Made by a program: the position numbers and the translations under genes. Below are positions 1-6,018 of a DNA stretch of 7,434 nucleotides, piece by piece. The DNA lies in contig DEBO01000170.1 in assembly GCA_002348585.1 (NCBI GenBank), forward strand, positions 6,103-13,536, read 5' to 3'. The notes under the pieces are model-generated. The model was not told the DNA's origin. It ran no database searches and saw only the letters and a list, made by a program, of their open reading frames with translations. The DNA is from Alphaproteobacteria bacterium UBA2954 (GTDB lineage Bacteria; Pseudomonadota; Alphaproteobacteria; Puniceispirillales; Puniceispirillaceae). How positions within the stretch are numbered: position 1 is the first letter of the stretch; each line of letters starts with the position of its first letter.

Positions 1-432
1 GTTGAAGGCTCAAAGAACGGCATCACAGATATTATGGGGATGAAATTTCCAGATGCCGGTCTTAAATACGTAACACTTGATGGCCACGCCTATATGGGTG
101 CACTTTGGTGGATGAACAATGACAAATTCATGTCTATGCCAGAAGGCTTAAGAACAGTTATAGCAGATGGCTTTTACCAGCTTCAACAAGCGACATTTGC
201 GTCACCTAAGCGTAAATCTATTCAGGCCTATGCTGATTTCGTAGCTGGCGGTGGTGACCTTTATGTACCCACACCTGCTGAAAAAGCTGCATTCAAAAAA
301 GCAGCTGCTCCTGTTTATGATTGGTTCAAGTCAAATGTTGATGGCGGTGAAGAAGTGTTCAATGCCTTCACAGCTGCAGTCAATAAGGCGGAAGCAGACG
401 TTGGCGGCGGACGAAGCAAAGATATAAACTAA
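1..432 (+). CDS. TRAP transporter solute-binding protein, DctP family (3' part)
   Basis: The last 143 codons of a periplasmic binding protein that captures an organic acid or similar small solute and delivers it to a TRAP (tripartite ATP-independent) membrane permease. The frame is open at the left edge, so the start and signal peptide lie outside the window. The visible part begins with VEGSKNGI, which fits the family's 'DG.EN' turn. Next come a hydrophobic stretch with GHAYMGALWWMNNDKF and the long C-terminal helices typical of DctP proteins (PEGLRTVIADG, then repeated Ala/Lys-rich helices). The TAA stop is followed by a strong hairpin, so this is the last gene of its transcript. Any dctQ/dctM membrane genes are not downstream and would have to be upstream or elsewhere. 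The family call comes from pattern recognition. The substrate cannot be told, because most ligand-binding residues are missing from the window. Confidence 0.82.
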   Translation, partial: VEGSKNGITDIMGMKFPDAGLKYVTLDGHAYMGALWWMNNDKFMSMPEGLRTVIADGFYQLQQATFASPKRKSIQAYADFVAGGGDLYVPTPAEKAAFKKAAAPVYDWFKSNVDGGEEVFNAFTAAVNKAEADVGGGRSKDIN

Positions 433-446
433 ACTTGCTCAATTTA

Positions 447-479
447 AACTCTGAGCCTTCCACGTTAAGGCTCAGAGTT
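447..479. terminator. Perfect 13-bp hairpin between convergent genes
   Basis: Left arm 447-459 and right arm 467-479 are exact reverse complements (AACTCTGAGCCTT and AAGGCTCAGAGTT) around a 7-nt loop. It lies 14 bp after the TRAP gene stop and 34 bp after the stop of the convergent Sel1 gene, so it can serve both as a bidirectional terminator. Neither side has a continuous T-run (CAATTT on +, TAAATTG on -). Termination may therefore be partial, or the hairpin may mainly protect the mRNA 3' ends. Confidence 0.75.
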
Positions 480-513
480 ACCTTCAATTTAAAATAAATT
501 ATTTGTCATCATG

Positions 514-1005
514 CTATCTAAACGGATAAAGCCAAACACGATAATCATCGATCATATCTTCCGCTTGTTTGATTTGTTCAACAGTCATTTTCTTAACAAC
601 TTCTTCTTGGCTGATCGCAGCATCAGGATCACCACCAATGGCAGAAAGAACGTACCACATGTAAGCGCGTACCAAATCCGGCGCAGGCATACCCAAGCCA
701 AGTTCATAATACCAACCAACACCAGATTGTGCACCGGGATGACCTTTCAGTGCAGAACGCAAATACCAGTCAAAAGCTCTCTGGTGGTCCTGCCTAACAC
801 CAAGCCCCATAGCATACATAACGCCTATCAATTCTTCTGCATCTGCATTGCCAGAGCGCGCAGCTGGCCACAATTCTGTATAAGCCGCTTCAAATTCATT
901 TGCTTCCATCAAATCACGCGCATGCTCAATCTCTGCTCTTGCAATCGTAGATGCACTCAGGAACCAGAAAAGCAAGAGAAAAAAAACAACACTCTGCCTT
1001 CGCAT
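514..1005 (-). CDS. Secreted Sel1-repeat (SLR/TPR-like) protein
   Basis: A 163-residue protein with a clear signal peptide: MRR n-region, a hydrophobic core of about residues 6-19 (VVFFLLLFWFL) and a probable cleavage after ARA at 24/25. The mature part holds a helical first unit (about 37-52) and two Sel1-like repeats (about 53-88 and 89-127), recognisable from AEELIGVMYAMGLGV with RAFDWYLRSALKGHPGAQ, and then YYELGLG with RAYMWYVLSAIGGDPDA. A charged helical tail ends in WLYPFR. Sel1 repeats form alpha-solenoids that bind other proteins, so a periplasmic scaffold or partner role is likely, but no specific function can be given. The start is well supported: GAGGT (1010-1014 on the minus strand) lies 4 nt before ATG. 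The gene diverges from the cytochrome peroxidase gene and converges on the TRAP gene. Confidence 0.85.
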   Translation of the reverse strand: MRRQSVVFFLLLFWFLSASTIARAEIEHARDLMEANEFEAAYTELWPAARSGNADAEELIGVMYAMGLGVRQDHQRAFDWYLRSALKGHPGAQSGVGWYYELGLGMPAPDLVRAYMWYVLSAIGGDPDAAISQEEVVKKMTVEQIKQAEDMIDDYRVWLYPFR

Positions 1006-2328
1006 ATTTACCTCATTTTAATTGTGCTTTGCACAGTTACAATTCACACAAAAGTCCTCGCAGATAGCCTTCCAAGGCAGCTTATGCAATCAGATTACCA
1101 TGAATTTTCAAAAGAGCGGGCAGAAATTGGGCAATTCCTTTTTTATGATAAGATCCTTTCTGGCAACAGAAATATTTCTTGCGGAACTTGTCATCACCCA
1201 CGATTTGGAGGTGCAGACGGGCTATCATTAGGCATCGGCGAAGGCGGAATTGGTGTAGGTCCTGACCGCGTGCCTGGAACTGGTGATAATAGAATAAAGA
1301 AACGAATTCCACGTAACGCTACAGCATTATGGAACCTGGCCGCAAAAGATTTTCAAGTTTTATTCCATGATGGACGACTTTCATTGAGTGATGATTACGA
1401 TAATCGTTTTAACAGTCCTGCAGAGGAGTGGCTTCCAAAAGGGTTAGAAACAGTTCTCGGCACTCAGGCAATATTTCCAATGACTGCTCAGTTTGAAATG
1501 GCAGGCAACCCGAAGGAAAATGAAGTCGCAGGTGCGCTGCATGACCGTATAGACTATGTTTGGCCTATTCTTGCAAAGAGAGTTCGCACGATACCCGAAT
1601 ATGGAAAAATGTTTGTCGAGGTGTTCGATGATATTGATAAGCCTGAGGACGTAACGATCGCTCAAATAGGTGAGGCTTTAGCTGCATATATAGCTCTTGA
1701 TTTTGAGTCTCGAGATTCGATTTTTGATAAATTTTTAGCTGGTGATACATCAGCATTAAATGCAGCTCAAAAAAGAGGTTTGGACCTTTTCTATGGAAAA
1801 GCTGCTTGTTCAAGCTGCCATTCAGGCCCGTTACTTACAGATCAAAAATTTCATGCCTTAGCCATACCACCTTTTGGTCCAGGGCGTACCCGACGGTTTG
1901 ACCCTTATGTAAGAGATGTTGGCCGTATGGCTGAAACAGACAGGATTGAGGATTCATATCGCTTCCGCACCCCTTCGCTGCGCAACGTGGCTCTAACAGC
2001 CCCTTATGGACATAACGGTGCATTTCCAGATTTGGACGGCATCATAAGGCATCACCTTAATCCCCCAGAGTCTTTAAAAGAATGGAGACGAGAATGGGCA
2101 AAGCTGCCATGGATCCCTTGGCTTACAGAAATTGATTTTTTGGTGTGGGATGACAGATTTGAAATGAAACGATTTAAAAACAAAATTGATATTCAGCCCA
2201 TTGCTTTGTCTGATGACAACATCGCAGATCTTGTATCATTCATGCATGCCTTGACAGGCCAAACAGCTCAAAAACTAAGGTTTGGCATACCTGAAAGCGT
2301 CCCCTCAGGACTGCCAATTGATAAGTAA
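922..2328 (+). CDS. Di-heme cytochrome c peroxidase / MauG-family protein, periplasmic
   Basis: A periplasmic di-heme protein of the bacterial cytochrome c peroxidase/MauG family, which reduces peroxide with electrons from small c-type carriers or oxidises protein or small-molecule substrates. Numbered from ATG 922 (468 aa), the two heme sites are CGTCH (residues 87-91, bases 1180-1194) and CSSCH (296-300, bases 1807-1821). Family blocks are intact: LFYDKILSGNRNISC before heme 1, then HPRFGGADGLSLG, FPMTAQFEMAG (185-195) and TPSLRNVALTAPYGHNGAF (350-368). A hydrophobic export segment IYLILIVLCTVTI (29-41) ends at VLA|DS. The start is uncertain. ATG 922 is the only ATG/GTG/TTG nearby that keeps the whole export segment, but it overlaps the divergent Sel1 gene by 84 bp and has no Shine-Dalgarno. 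GTG 1024 cuts the segment and ATG 1084 removes it. Non-standard CTG 994 or ATT 1006 would also fit. The family call is firm; the physiological substrate is unknown. Confidence 0.88.
   Translation: MLNLCSCNRRCTQEPEKQEKKNNTLPSHIYLILIVLCTVTIHTKVLADSLPRQLMQSDYHEFSKERAEIGQFLFYDKILSGNRNISCGTCHHPRFGGADGLSLGIGEGGIGVGPDRVPGTGDNRIKKRIPRNATALWNLAAKDFQVLFHDGRLSLSDDYDNRFNSPAEEWLPKGLETVLGTQAIFPMTAQFEMAGNPKENEVAGALHDRIDYVWPILAKRVRTIPEYGKMFVEVFDDIDKPEDVTIAQIGEALAAYIALDFESRDSIFDKFLAGDTSALNAAQKRGLDLFYGKAACSSCHSGPLLTDQKFHALAIPPFGPGRTRRFDPYVRDVGRMAETDRIEDSYRFRTPSLRNVALTAPYGHNGAFPDLDGIIRHHLNPPESLKEWRREWAKLPWIPWLTEIDFLVWDDRFEMKRFKNKIDIQPIALSDDNIADLVSFMHALTGQTAQKLRFGIPESVPSGLPIDK
1023..1035. promoter_or_regulatory. 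13-bp palindrome between divergent genes (possible operator)
   Basis: TGTGC-TTT-GCACA is a perfect inverted repeat, 18 bp upstream of the Sel1 gene start and inside the stretch that encodes the peroxidase signal peptide. On the minus strand TTGTAA, a 16-bp spacer and TAAAAT could be a promoter for the Sel1 gene with the palindrome inside its spacer. However, transcription would then begin almost at the ribosome site, which weakens the promoter reading. An operator role is inferred only from symmetry and position. Confidence 0.25.
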
Positions 2329-2348
2329 AACTCTGTTTGGATTGCAAA

Positions 2349-3491
2349 TCAACTCTTTGTGATTCGCTTATTTGGATCAAAAAACGGCTTTTCGACCACC
2401 TTTGCTGTTCGTGTGTCTTTGCCAGTTGCCACTTTCAAGACCGTGCCTGTTTCAGCCAAATTAACAGACACCATAGCCAGAGCAATATTCTGTTTTAAGC
2501 GGGGAGAGAAAACAGCTGATGTTACCTTTCCAACCCCCGTCCCTTCTGCCTGCAATGGCCAGAAGCGAGTATTCGGGGCTGACAATCTTTCCCCGTCAAT
2601 GATTAGGCCAACCTGTTTGCGGGAAATCCCCTGACGCTTAATTTTCTTTAAGGCAGCTTTGCCAATAAAATCATGCGGCGCGTCAAGTGCTATAAGACGG
2701 TCGAGGCCCACCTCAAACGGATTAGTCTGGATATCCATGTCTGCATGATAGGACAACATGGCCCCTTCAATGCGCCTGATAGTAGATGTATGACCAGCCT
2801 TTAGACCAAAGGAGGCTCCTGCTGCCATTATCTTTTCCCACAGAACTGTACCCCAGCGGCGATCACACAAATAAATTTCGTAACCCAGCTCGCTAGACCA
2901 GCCTGTCCTGGACACCACCACAGGTATGCCGTCAAGTTCATAATGACGCAGCCAGTAATATTTCAATTGCGAAATATCGTCACCAAATAGAACCTTCATA
3001 ATATCCAGCGCTCGTGGCCCCTGGAGTTGCAGAGGTGATACATCAGGCTCACAAACATGCACATCAAGCCCAGAATGAATTGCAACTCCCTGCGCCCACA
3101 GCAGAACATCACTGTCGGCAAGGGATATCCAGAATTTATTCTCTTCGAGTTTCAGCAAAACAGGATCATTTATTATCCCGCCTTCTGCATTGATCATAAC
3201 AATATATTTACACTGTCCCACAGCCATATGGCTAAGATCGCGCGGCGTCAATATCTGCATGAATTTCGCCGCATCAGGCCCCGTGATTTGGACCTGCCGT
3301 TCAACAGCGACATCACATAAAATTGCATTATTCACCAGATTCCAGAAATTCTGCTCAGGATCACCGAAATCCCGAGGAATATACATGTGGTTATAGACTG
3401 AAAAGGCCTTGGCCCCCCAGTTAACTGTGGCCTGAAAATATGGTGATTTTCTGATTTGTGTGCCAAAGCCAAACGTGTCTGGATGGTCCAT
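2349..3491 (-). CDS. DmdA-like, GcvT-family tetrahydrofolate-dependent methyltransferase
   Basis: A 380-residue cytoplasmic enzyme of the aminomethyltransferase fold, which moves a methyl or one-carbon group from a small substrate to tetrahydrofolate. It has the folate-binding GCV_T domain at about residues 10-270 and the C-terminal barrel at about 290-375. Blocks shared with DMSP demethylase DmdA include VYNHM (32-36), VAVERQV (61-67), NDPVLLKL (108-115, with the conserved Asp109) and NPFE (257-260). Other DmdA signatures differ: GWSSELGYE (197-205) where DmdA has GWSKQGG(Y/F)E, LSYHADMD (246-253) for LSYGND, and FEVG for (F/Y)ECG. It is therefore a DmdA relative, possibly with another methylated substrate. 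The start is supported by GAGGG (3498-3502) 6 nt before ATG. It lies 82 bp behind the aldehyde dehydrogenase gene on the same strand with no clear terminator between, so co-transcription is likely. Its stop is 20 bp from the convergent peroxidase gene. Confidence 0.85.
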   Translation of the reverse strand: MDHPDTFGFGTQIRKSPYFQATVNWGAKAFSVYNHMYIPRDFGDPEQNFWNLVNNAILCDVAVERQVQITGPDAAKFMQILTPRDLSHMAVGQCKYIVMINAEGGIINDPVLLKLEENKFWISLADSDVLLWAQGVAIHSGLDVHVCEPDVSPLQLQGPRALDIMKVLFGDDISQLKYYWLRHYELDGIPVVVSRTGWSSELGYEIYLCDRRWGTVLWEKIMAAGASFGLKAGHTSTIRRIEGAMLSYHADMDIQTNPFEVGLDRLIALDAPHDFIGKAALKKIKRQGISRKQVGLIIDGERLSAPNTRFWPLQAEGTGVGKVTSAVFSPRLKQNIALAMVSVNLAETGTVLKVATGKDTRTAKVVEKPFFDPNKRITKS

Positions 3492-3573
3492 GAATAGCCC
3501 TCGTTATCTTTCAGAATTGATATAATGCAGAACTAGCTTAAACAAAAGATCGCATAACATGGCGCAGGCTATC

Positions 3574-4992
3574 TTATGCACCCATGATTGCCTTCACTTC
3601 TAGAAATTCTTCCAGCCCCCATTCAGCCTTTTCACGGCCATTACCAGATTGTTTATATCCACCAAACGGCGCATCAGCCCCGCCAGAGCCATAGTTTATA
3701 TGGACCTGGCCAGCACGCAATCGGCGGCCAATGGCGGTAAGAATGTCTTTGTCCTGCCCGGAAACATAAGCTGCCAGCCCATAATCTGTGTCATTGGCAA
3801 TTGCCACAGCATCATCAATATCATCATAAGCGATTATAGACAGCACAGGCCCAAATATCTCCTCACGTGCAATGGTCATGTCATTCTTCACATCCCCAAA
3901 AACAGTGGGTTTAGCATAGTAGCCTCGGTCCAGGCCATCTGGCTTGCCTGCCCCACCTGTCAAAAGGGTGGCCCCTTCTTCAAGGCCAGCTTCGATCAGG
4001 CTTTGCACTTTGTCATATTGCACAGCGCTGACAAGCGGTCCGACAACAGTGCTGTCTTCTCTCGGATCACCAACAATAACCTGCTCTGCCGTTTTACGAG
4101 CAATTTCATAAGCTTCCAATTTCCGCCCAGAGGGAATCAGCATACGTGTTGGGGCGTTGCAGGACTGCCCTGTATTGTTCATGCACAGACTCACACCCTT
4201 TCTAATTGAGCTTTCAAAGGCATCATCGTCTAGAACGATATTGGCAGACTTGCCACCTAATTCCTGACTGACCCTTTTCACACTGTTCGCAGACGCTTTT
4301 GCCACAGCAATCCCTCCTCGGGTTGAACCGGTAAAGGACATCATATCAATATCAGGGTGTGCTGACATAGCCTCACCCACCACAGGCCCTATGCCATTTA
4401 TGAGGTTAAACACACCAGCAGGCACTTTAGCCTCGTCCATTATATCAGCGATAACTAGAGATGAGAGAGGTGCGATTTCAGAAGGTTTTAGAACAGCGGT
4501 ACAACCGGAGGCAATACAAGGCGCCAACTTTGAGACCACCTGATTTACCGGCCAGTTCCAAGGCGTGATGAGACCACAGACGCCAATGGGTTCATGCCGG
4601 ATAAGAAAATCGCCATGCATATATTCAAATTCATGTTTGTCAAGCGCTCGTATGGCTGCTTTCAGGTGGGCAAGGCCAACCATGGCTTGAGGCCCTCTAG
4701 CTAAATAACTGGGCGCACCCATCTCACTTTGTATCGCATCAGCAACGTCATCCAAACGACGCTTGTAGATTTCTCTAATCGTTGTCAGCAATTCTATTCG
4801 CTCTGCTACTGACGTTTGCGAATAGCTTTTGAACGCCTGGCAAGCTGCGGCAACAGCCCTGTCAACATCCACAGAATCACCCAATGAGATTTCAGCAACA
4901 GCCTGTTCTGTTGCAGGGTTTATGACGTCAAATATCTCTGTGCCCGATGGTTTTATCCATTGGCCGTTGATATAAAAATCAAATTTTTCCAA
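3574..4992 (-). CDS. NAD(P)-dependent aldehyde dehydrogenase
   Basis: A full-length (472 aa) member of the aldehyde dehydrogenase superfamily, which oxidises an aldehyde to the acid with NAD+ or NADP+ in the cytoplasm. All key parts are present: TPWNWP with Asn146, VLKPSE with Lys169 for cofactor binding, the SFTGSTRGG Rossmann loop (219-227), QELGGKSAN with the general base Glu244, NNTGQSC with the nucleophile Cys278, and EEIFGPVL (377-384). The length is normal for the superfamily and nothing is missing. The first codon is TTG, chosen because a good ribosome site precedes it and YINGQWI, the usual family N-terminus, follows at once. It is the first gene of a leftward unit whose second gene is the DmdA-like methyltransferase. 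This suggests the aldehyde comes from the same catabolic route, though the substrate cannot be read from the sequence. Confidence 0.95.
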   Translation of the reverse strand: MEKFDFYINGQWIKPSGTEIFDVINPATEQAVAEISLGDSVDVDRAVAAACQAFKSYSQTSVAERIELLTTIREIYKRRLDDVADAIQSEMGAPSYLARGPQAMVGLAHLKAAIRALDKHEFEYMHGDFLIRHEPIGVCGLITPWNWPVNQVVSKLAPCIASGCTAVLKPSEIAPLSSLVIADIMDEAKVPAGVFNLINGIGPVVGEAMSAHPDIDMMSFTGSTRGGIAVAKASANSVKRVSQELGGKSANIVLDDDAFESSIRKGVSLCMNNTGQSCNAPTRMLIPSGRKLEAYEIARKTAEQVIVGDPREDSTVVGPLVSAVQYDKVQSLIEAGLEEGATLLTGGAGKPDGLDRGYYAKPTVFGDVKNDMTIAREEIFGPVLSIIAYDDIDDAVAIANDTDYGLAAYVSGQDKDILTAIGRRLRAGQVHINYGSGGADAPFGGYKQSGNGREKAEWGLEEFLEVKAIMGA

Positions 4993-5000
4993 TTGTTAAT

Positions 5001-5007
5001 TCCCTTT
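5001..5007 (-). promoter_or_regulatory. Ribosome binding site deciding the TTG start of the aldehyde dehydrogenase
   Basis: On the minus strand AAAGGGA is followed by an 8-nt spacer and TTG at 4992-4990. There is no in-frame ATG near the conserved N-terminus, and the spacing is close to ideal, so this site supports the unusual start codon. Confidence 0.7.
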
Positions 5008-5089
5008 CACATAAATTAGAGCAATCCATACGCACCCTGAAATTAGGCAGCTTTTCCTTTGAAAGCCTATTATTTTCTATTTTGATGTT

Positions 5090-5130
5090 AACCCAGAACC
5101 GCTGCAAGCCAAAGCTTAGGTTGGGTTTTT
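5090..5130 (+). terminator. Terminator-like hairpin followed by T5, rightward
   Basis: AACCCA (5090-5095) pairs with TGGGTT (5122-5127), and ACC (5098-5100) with GGT (5119-5121) across a 2-nt bulge. A short inner GCT/AGC pairing (5101-5103 with 5113-5115) is possible. The T-run 5126-5130 overlaps the end of the stem, so on the + strand it looks like a Rho-independent terminator. No rightward gene precedes it in the window; the upstream gene runs leftward. It may stop antisense transcription or be left from a lost gene. Confidence 0.35.
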
Positions 5131-5160
5131 AGCAATTGGAGAAATTATTTAGATTAATGA

Positions 5161-5235
5161 AGTGGCGGAGTGGAAGTCCTTCTCAATCTTCTGCAAGCGA
5201 CTGTAGTAGGACCTTTTTTGCCCACTCTCTGCACT
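5161..5235. other. 75-nt compound hairpin, possible structured RNA
   Basis: Three nested stems fold the whole segment. Outer: AGTG (5161-5164) with CACT (5232-5235), and GAGTGG (5168-5173) with CCACTC (5222-5227). Middle: GTCCT (5176-5180) with AGGAC (5208-5212). Apical: CTGCA (5191-5195) with TGTAG (5202-5206), including one G-T pair, around a 6-nt loop. Six Ts (5214-5219) follow the middle stem, so its inner part could also act as a rightward terminator. It matches no RNA family I can name. I found the pairing by eye, without an energy calculation. Confidence 0.3.
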
Positions 5236-5297
5236 CACCCCGCACTTTCGCCTAAAATTGCTTGCCTCTTAGGAGGTGGATAATCTCTCTTGGCATC

Positions 5298-5320
5298 ACT
5301 GATTGTTTTTGGCAATCAGT
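5298..5320 (+). other. Perfect 8-bp hairpin with T-rich loop
   Basis: ACTGATTG (5298-5305) and CAATCAGT (5313-5320) are exact reverse complements around a 7-nt loop TTTTTGG. It is followed by TTGAAACTTTT, too broken a T-run for a classic terminator. It lies about 700 bp before coxM, and 22 bp after a strong ribosome-site-like sequence (AGGAGGTG, 5271-5278). Confidence 0.35.
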
Positions 5321-5843
5321 TTGAAACTTTTAGCGGATGGGTGGGTAGTAGCTGCGCGGCCTGCACTTCTTCGAATGCGTTCCTTTGATAAGTGGTCGCG
5401 GTCATTTAAATGCAAAATTATCACTTATTCAATTCACAACAAATGCCGTTATGTTGTCCATTTCCTTGATGTGGCATGCTGGCTAGGAATATCAACAGCT
5501 ATGTTGCGTGCCGGACTTATCAAGTGTGGGCGAGCATTCGAACTTTGATATTATGAGTCGCTAAAGCACTCAGATGAGAATAAAATGAAGAATGCGCTGC
5601 AAATTTCCCCATGTTCTGCCAGCAAGATGGGTACTTCCACAAAAGAAATAAATCAGAACGTGAAAGTGCAGTTTTTTAATTATGCAAGAAACATGCATGG
5701 GATAAAATTGTTGGGTGGCACCCGCCAAACACTTGATTACGCTTCATCCAGTTCACGAAGAGCTAAGAGTACCATCGTTACATTTACACACTTCCCAAGC
5801 GATCATGTTATCAAAAAATTCAGGAACTAGCAACGTAAAATTA

Positions 5844-5856
5844 GACTAAATTAGTC
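5844..5856. promoter_or_regulatory. 13-bp palindrome upstream of coxM (possible operator)
   Basis: GACTAA-A-TTAGTC is a perfect inverted repeat with 6-bp arms, about 160 bp before coxM. Its size and symmetry fit a dimeric regulator such as a LysR- or GntR-type protein, but no regulator gene is present in the window to pair it with. Confidence 0.3.
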
Positions 5857-5870
5857 CACGTTTACACCAT

Positions 5871-5904
5871 ATTGTGAAAAACTTAGATCCAGTAATTGTG
5901 AAAA
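5871..5904 (+). repeat. Direct repeat ATTGTGAAAA, two copies 24 bp apart
   Basis: ATTGTGAAAA occurs at 5871-5880 and 5895-5904 in the same orientation, about 115-150 bp before coxM. The 24-bp period is slightly over two helical turns, so two proteins would sit on nearly the same DNA face. Together with the palindrome at 5844-5856 it suggests a control region for the cox operon. This is inferred from position and identity only. Confidence 0.35.
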
Positions 5905-6018
5905 GATAGTCGTAAAATAAGCTGATCATAGAGGTCAACGGATGGGGATTACAATAAATACTGGACACAGACAGAACAAGATGTCTTTCAGAAAAAGTAA
6001 AAAATAGGGAGATAAACC

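Larger units (their letters stand above)
4993..6018. other. Long intergenic region between divergent operons, no convincing gene
   Basis: About 1 kb separates the aldehyde dehydrogenase start from coxM. Reading frames here are short, lack family motifs and have amino-acid makeup unlike the flanking genes. Two 81-codon open frames (5303-5548 and 5585-5830, +) show no good ribosome site or recognisable fold. The left third holds three hairpins (5090-5127, 5161-5235, 5298-5320). The right end holds a palindrome (5844-5856) and a direct repeat (5871-5904). The stretch of about 5330-5830 shows nothing I recognise and could be decayed coding DNA. Promoters of both flanking operons should lie inside, but no clean -35/-10 pair stands out. 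Confidence 0.6.

Noticed and set aside
511..921. Extension of the peroxidase reading frame back to ATG 511
   Set aside because: This part is antisense to the Sel1-repeat gene, which has a clear signal peptide, repeats and ribosome site. The extra 137 residues match no peroxidase and would bury the export signal.
951..1070. ATG 951 as an alternative peroxidase start
   Set aside because: It is in another frame and reaches a stop after about 40 codons without joining the peroxidase frame.
3649..4209. 186-codon open frame on the + strand
   Set aside because: It lies wholly antisense to the aldehyde dehydrogenase, whose motifs are complete. The frame is a codon-bias shadow.
5505..5545. Minus-strand GTTCGAA resembling a tRNA T-loop
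   Set aside because: No matching acceptor strand, anticodon arm or CCA end could be found upstream or downstream.
5303..5548. 81-codon open frame in the intergenic region
   Set aside because: No ribosome site, no recognisable motif, and a residue makeup unlike the neighbours. A weak resemblance of FDKWSR to IS5-type transposase starts was not backed by anything around it.
5705..5735. GGGTG-G-CACCC inverted repeat
   Set aside because: The loop would be too small for the full stem and no T-run or gene context supports a role.
5585..5830. Second 81-codon open frame in the intergenic region
   Set aside because: No ribosome site or family motif. It is easily explained by chance in AT-leaning DNA.
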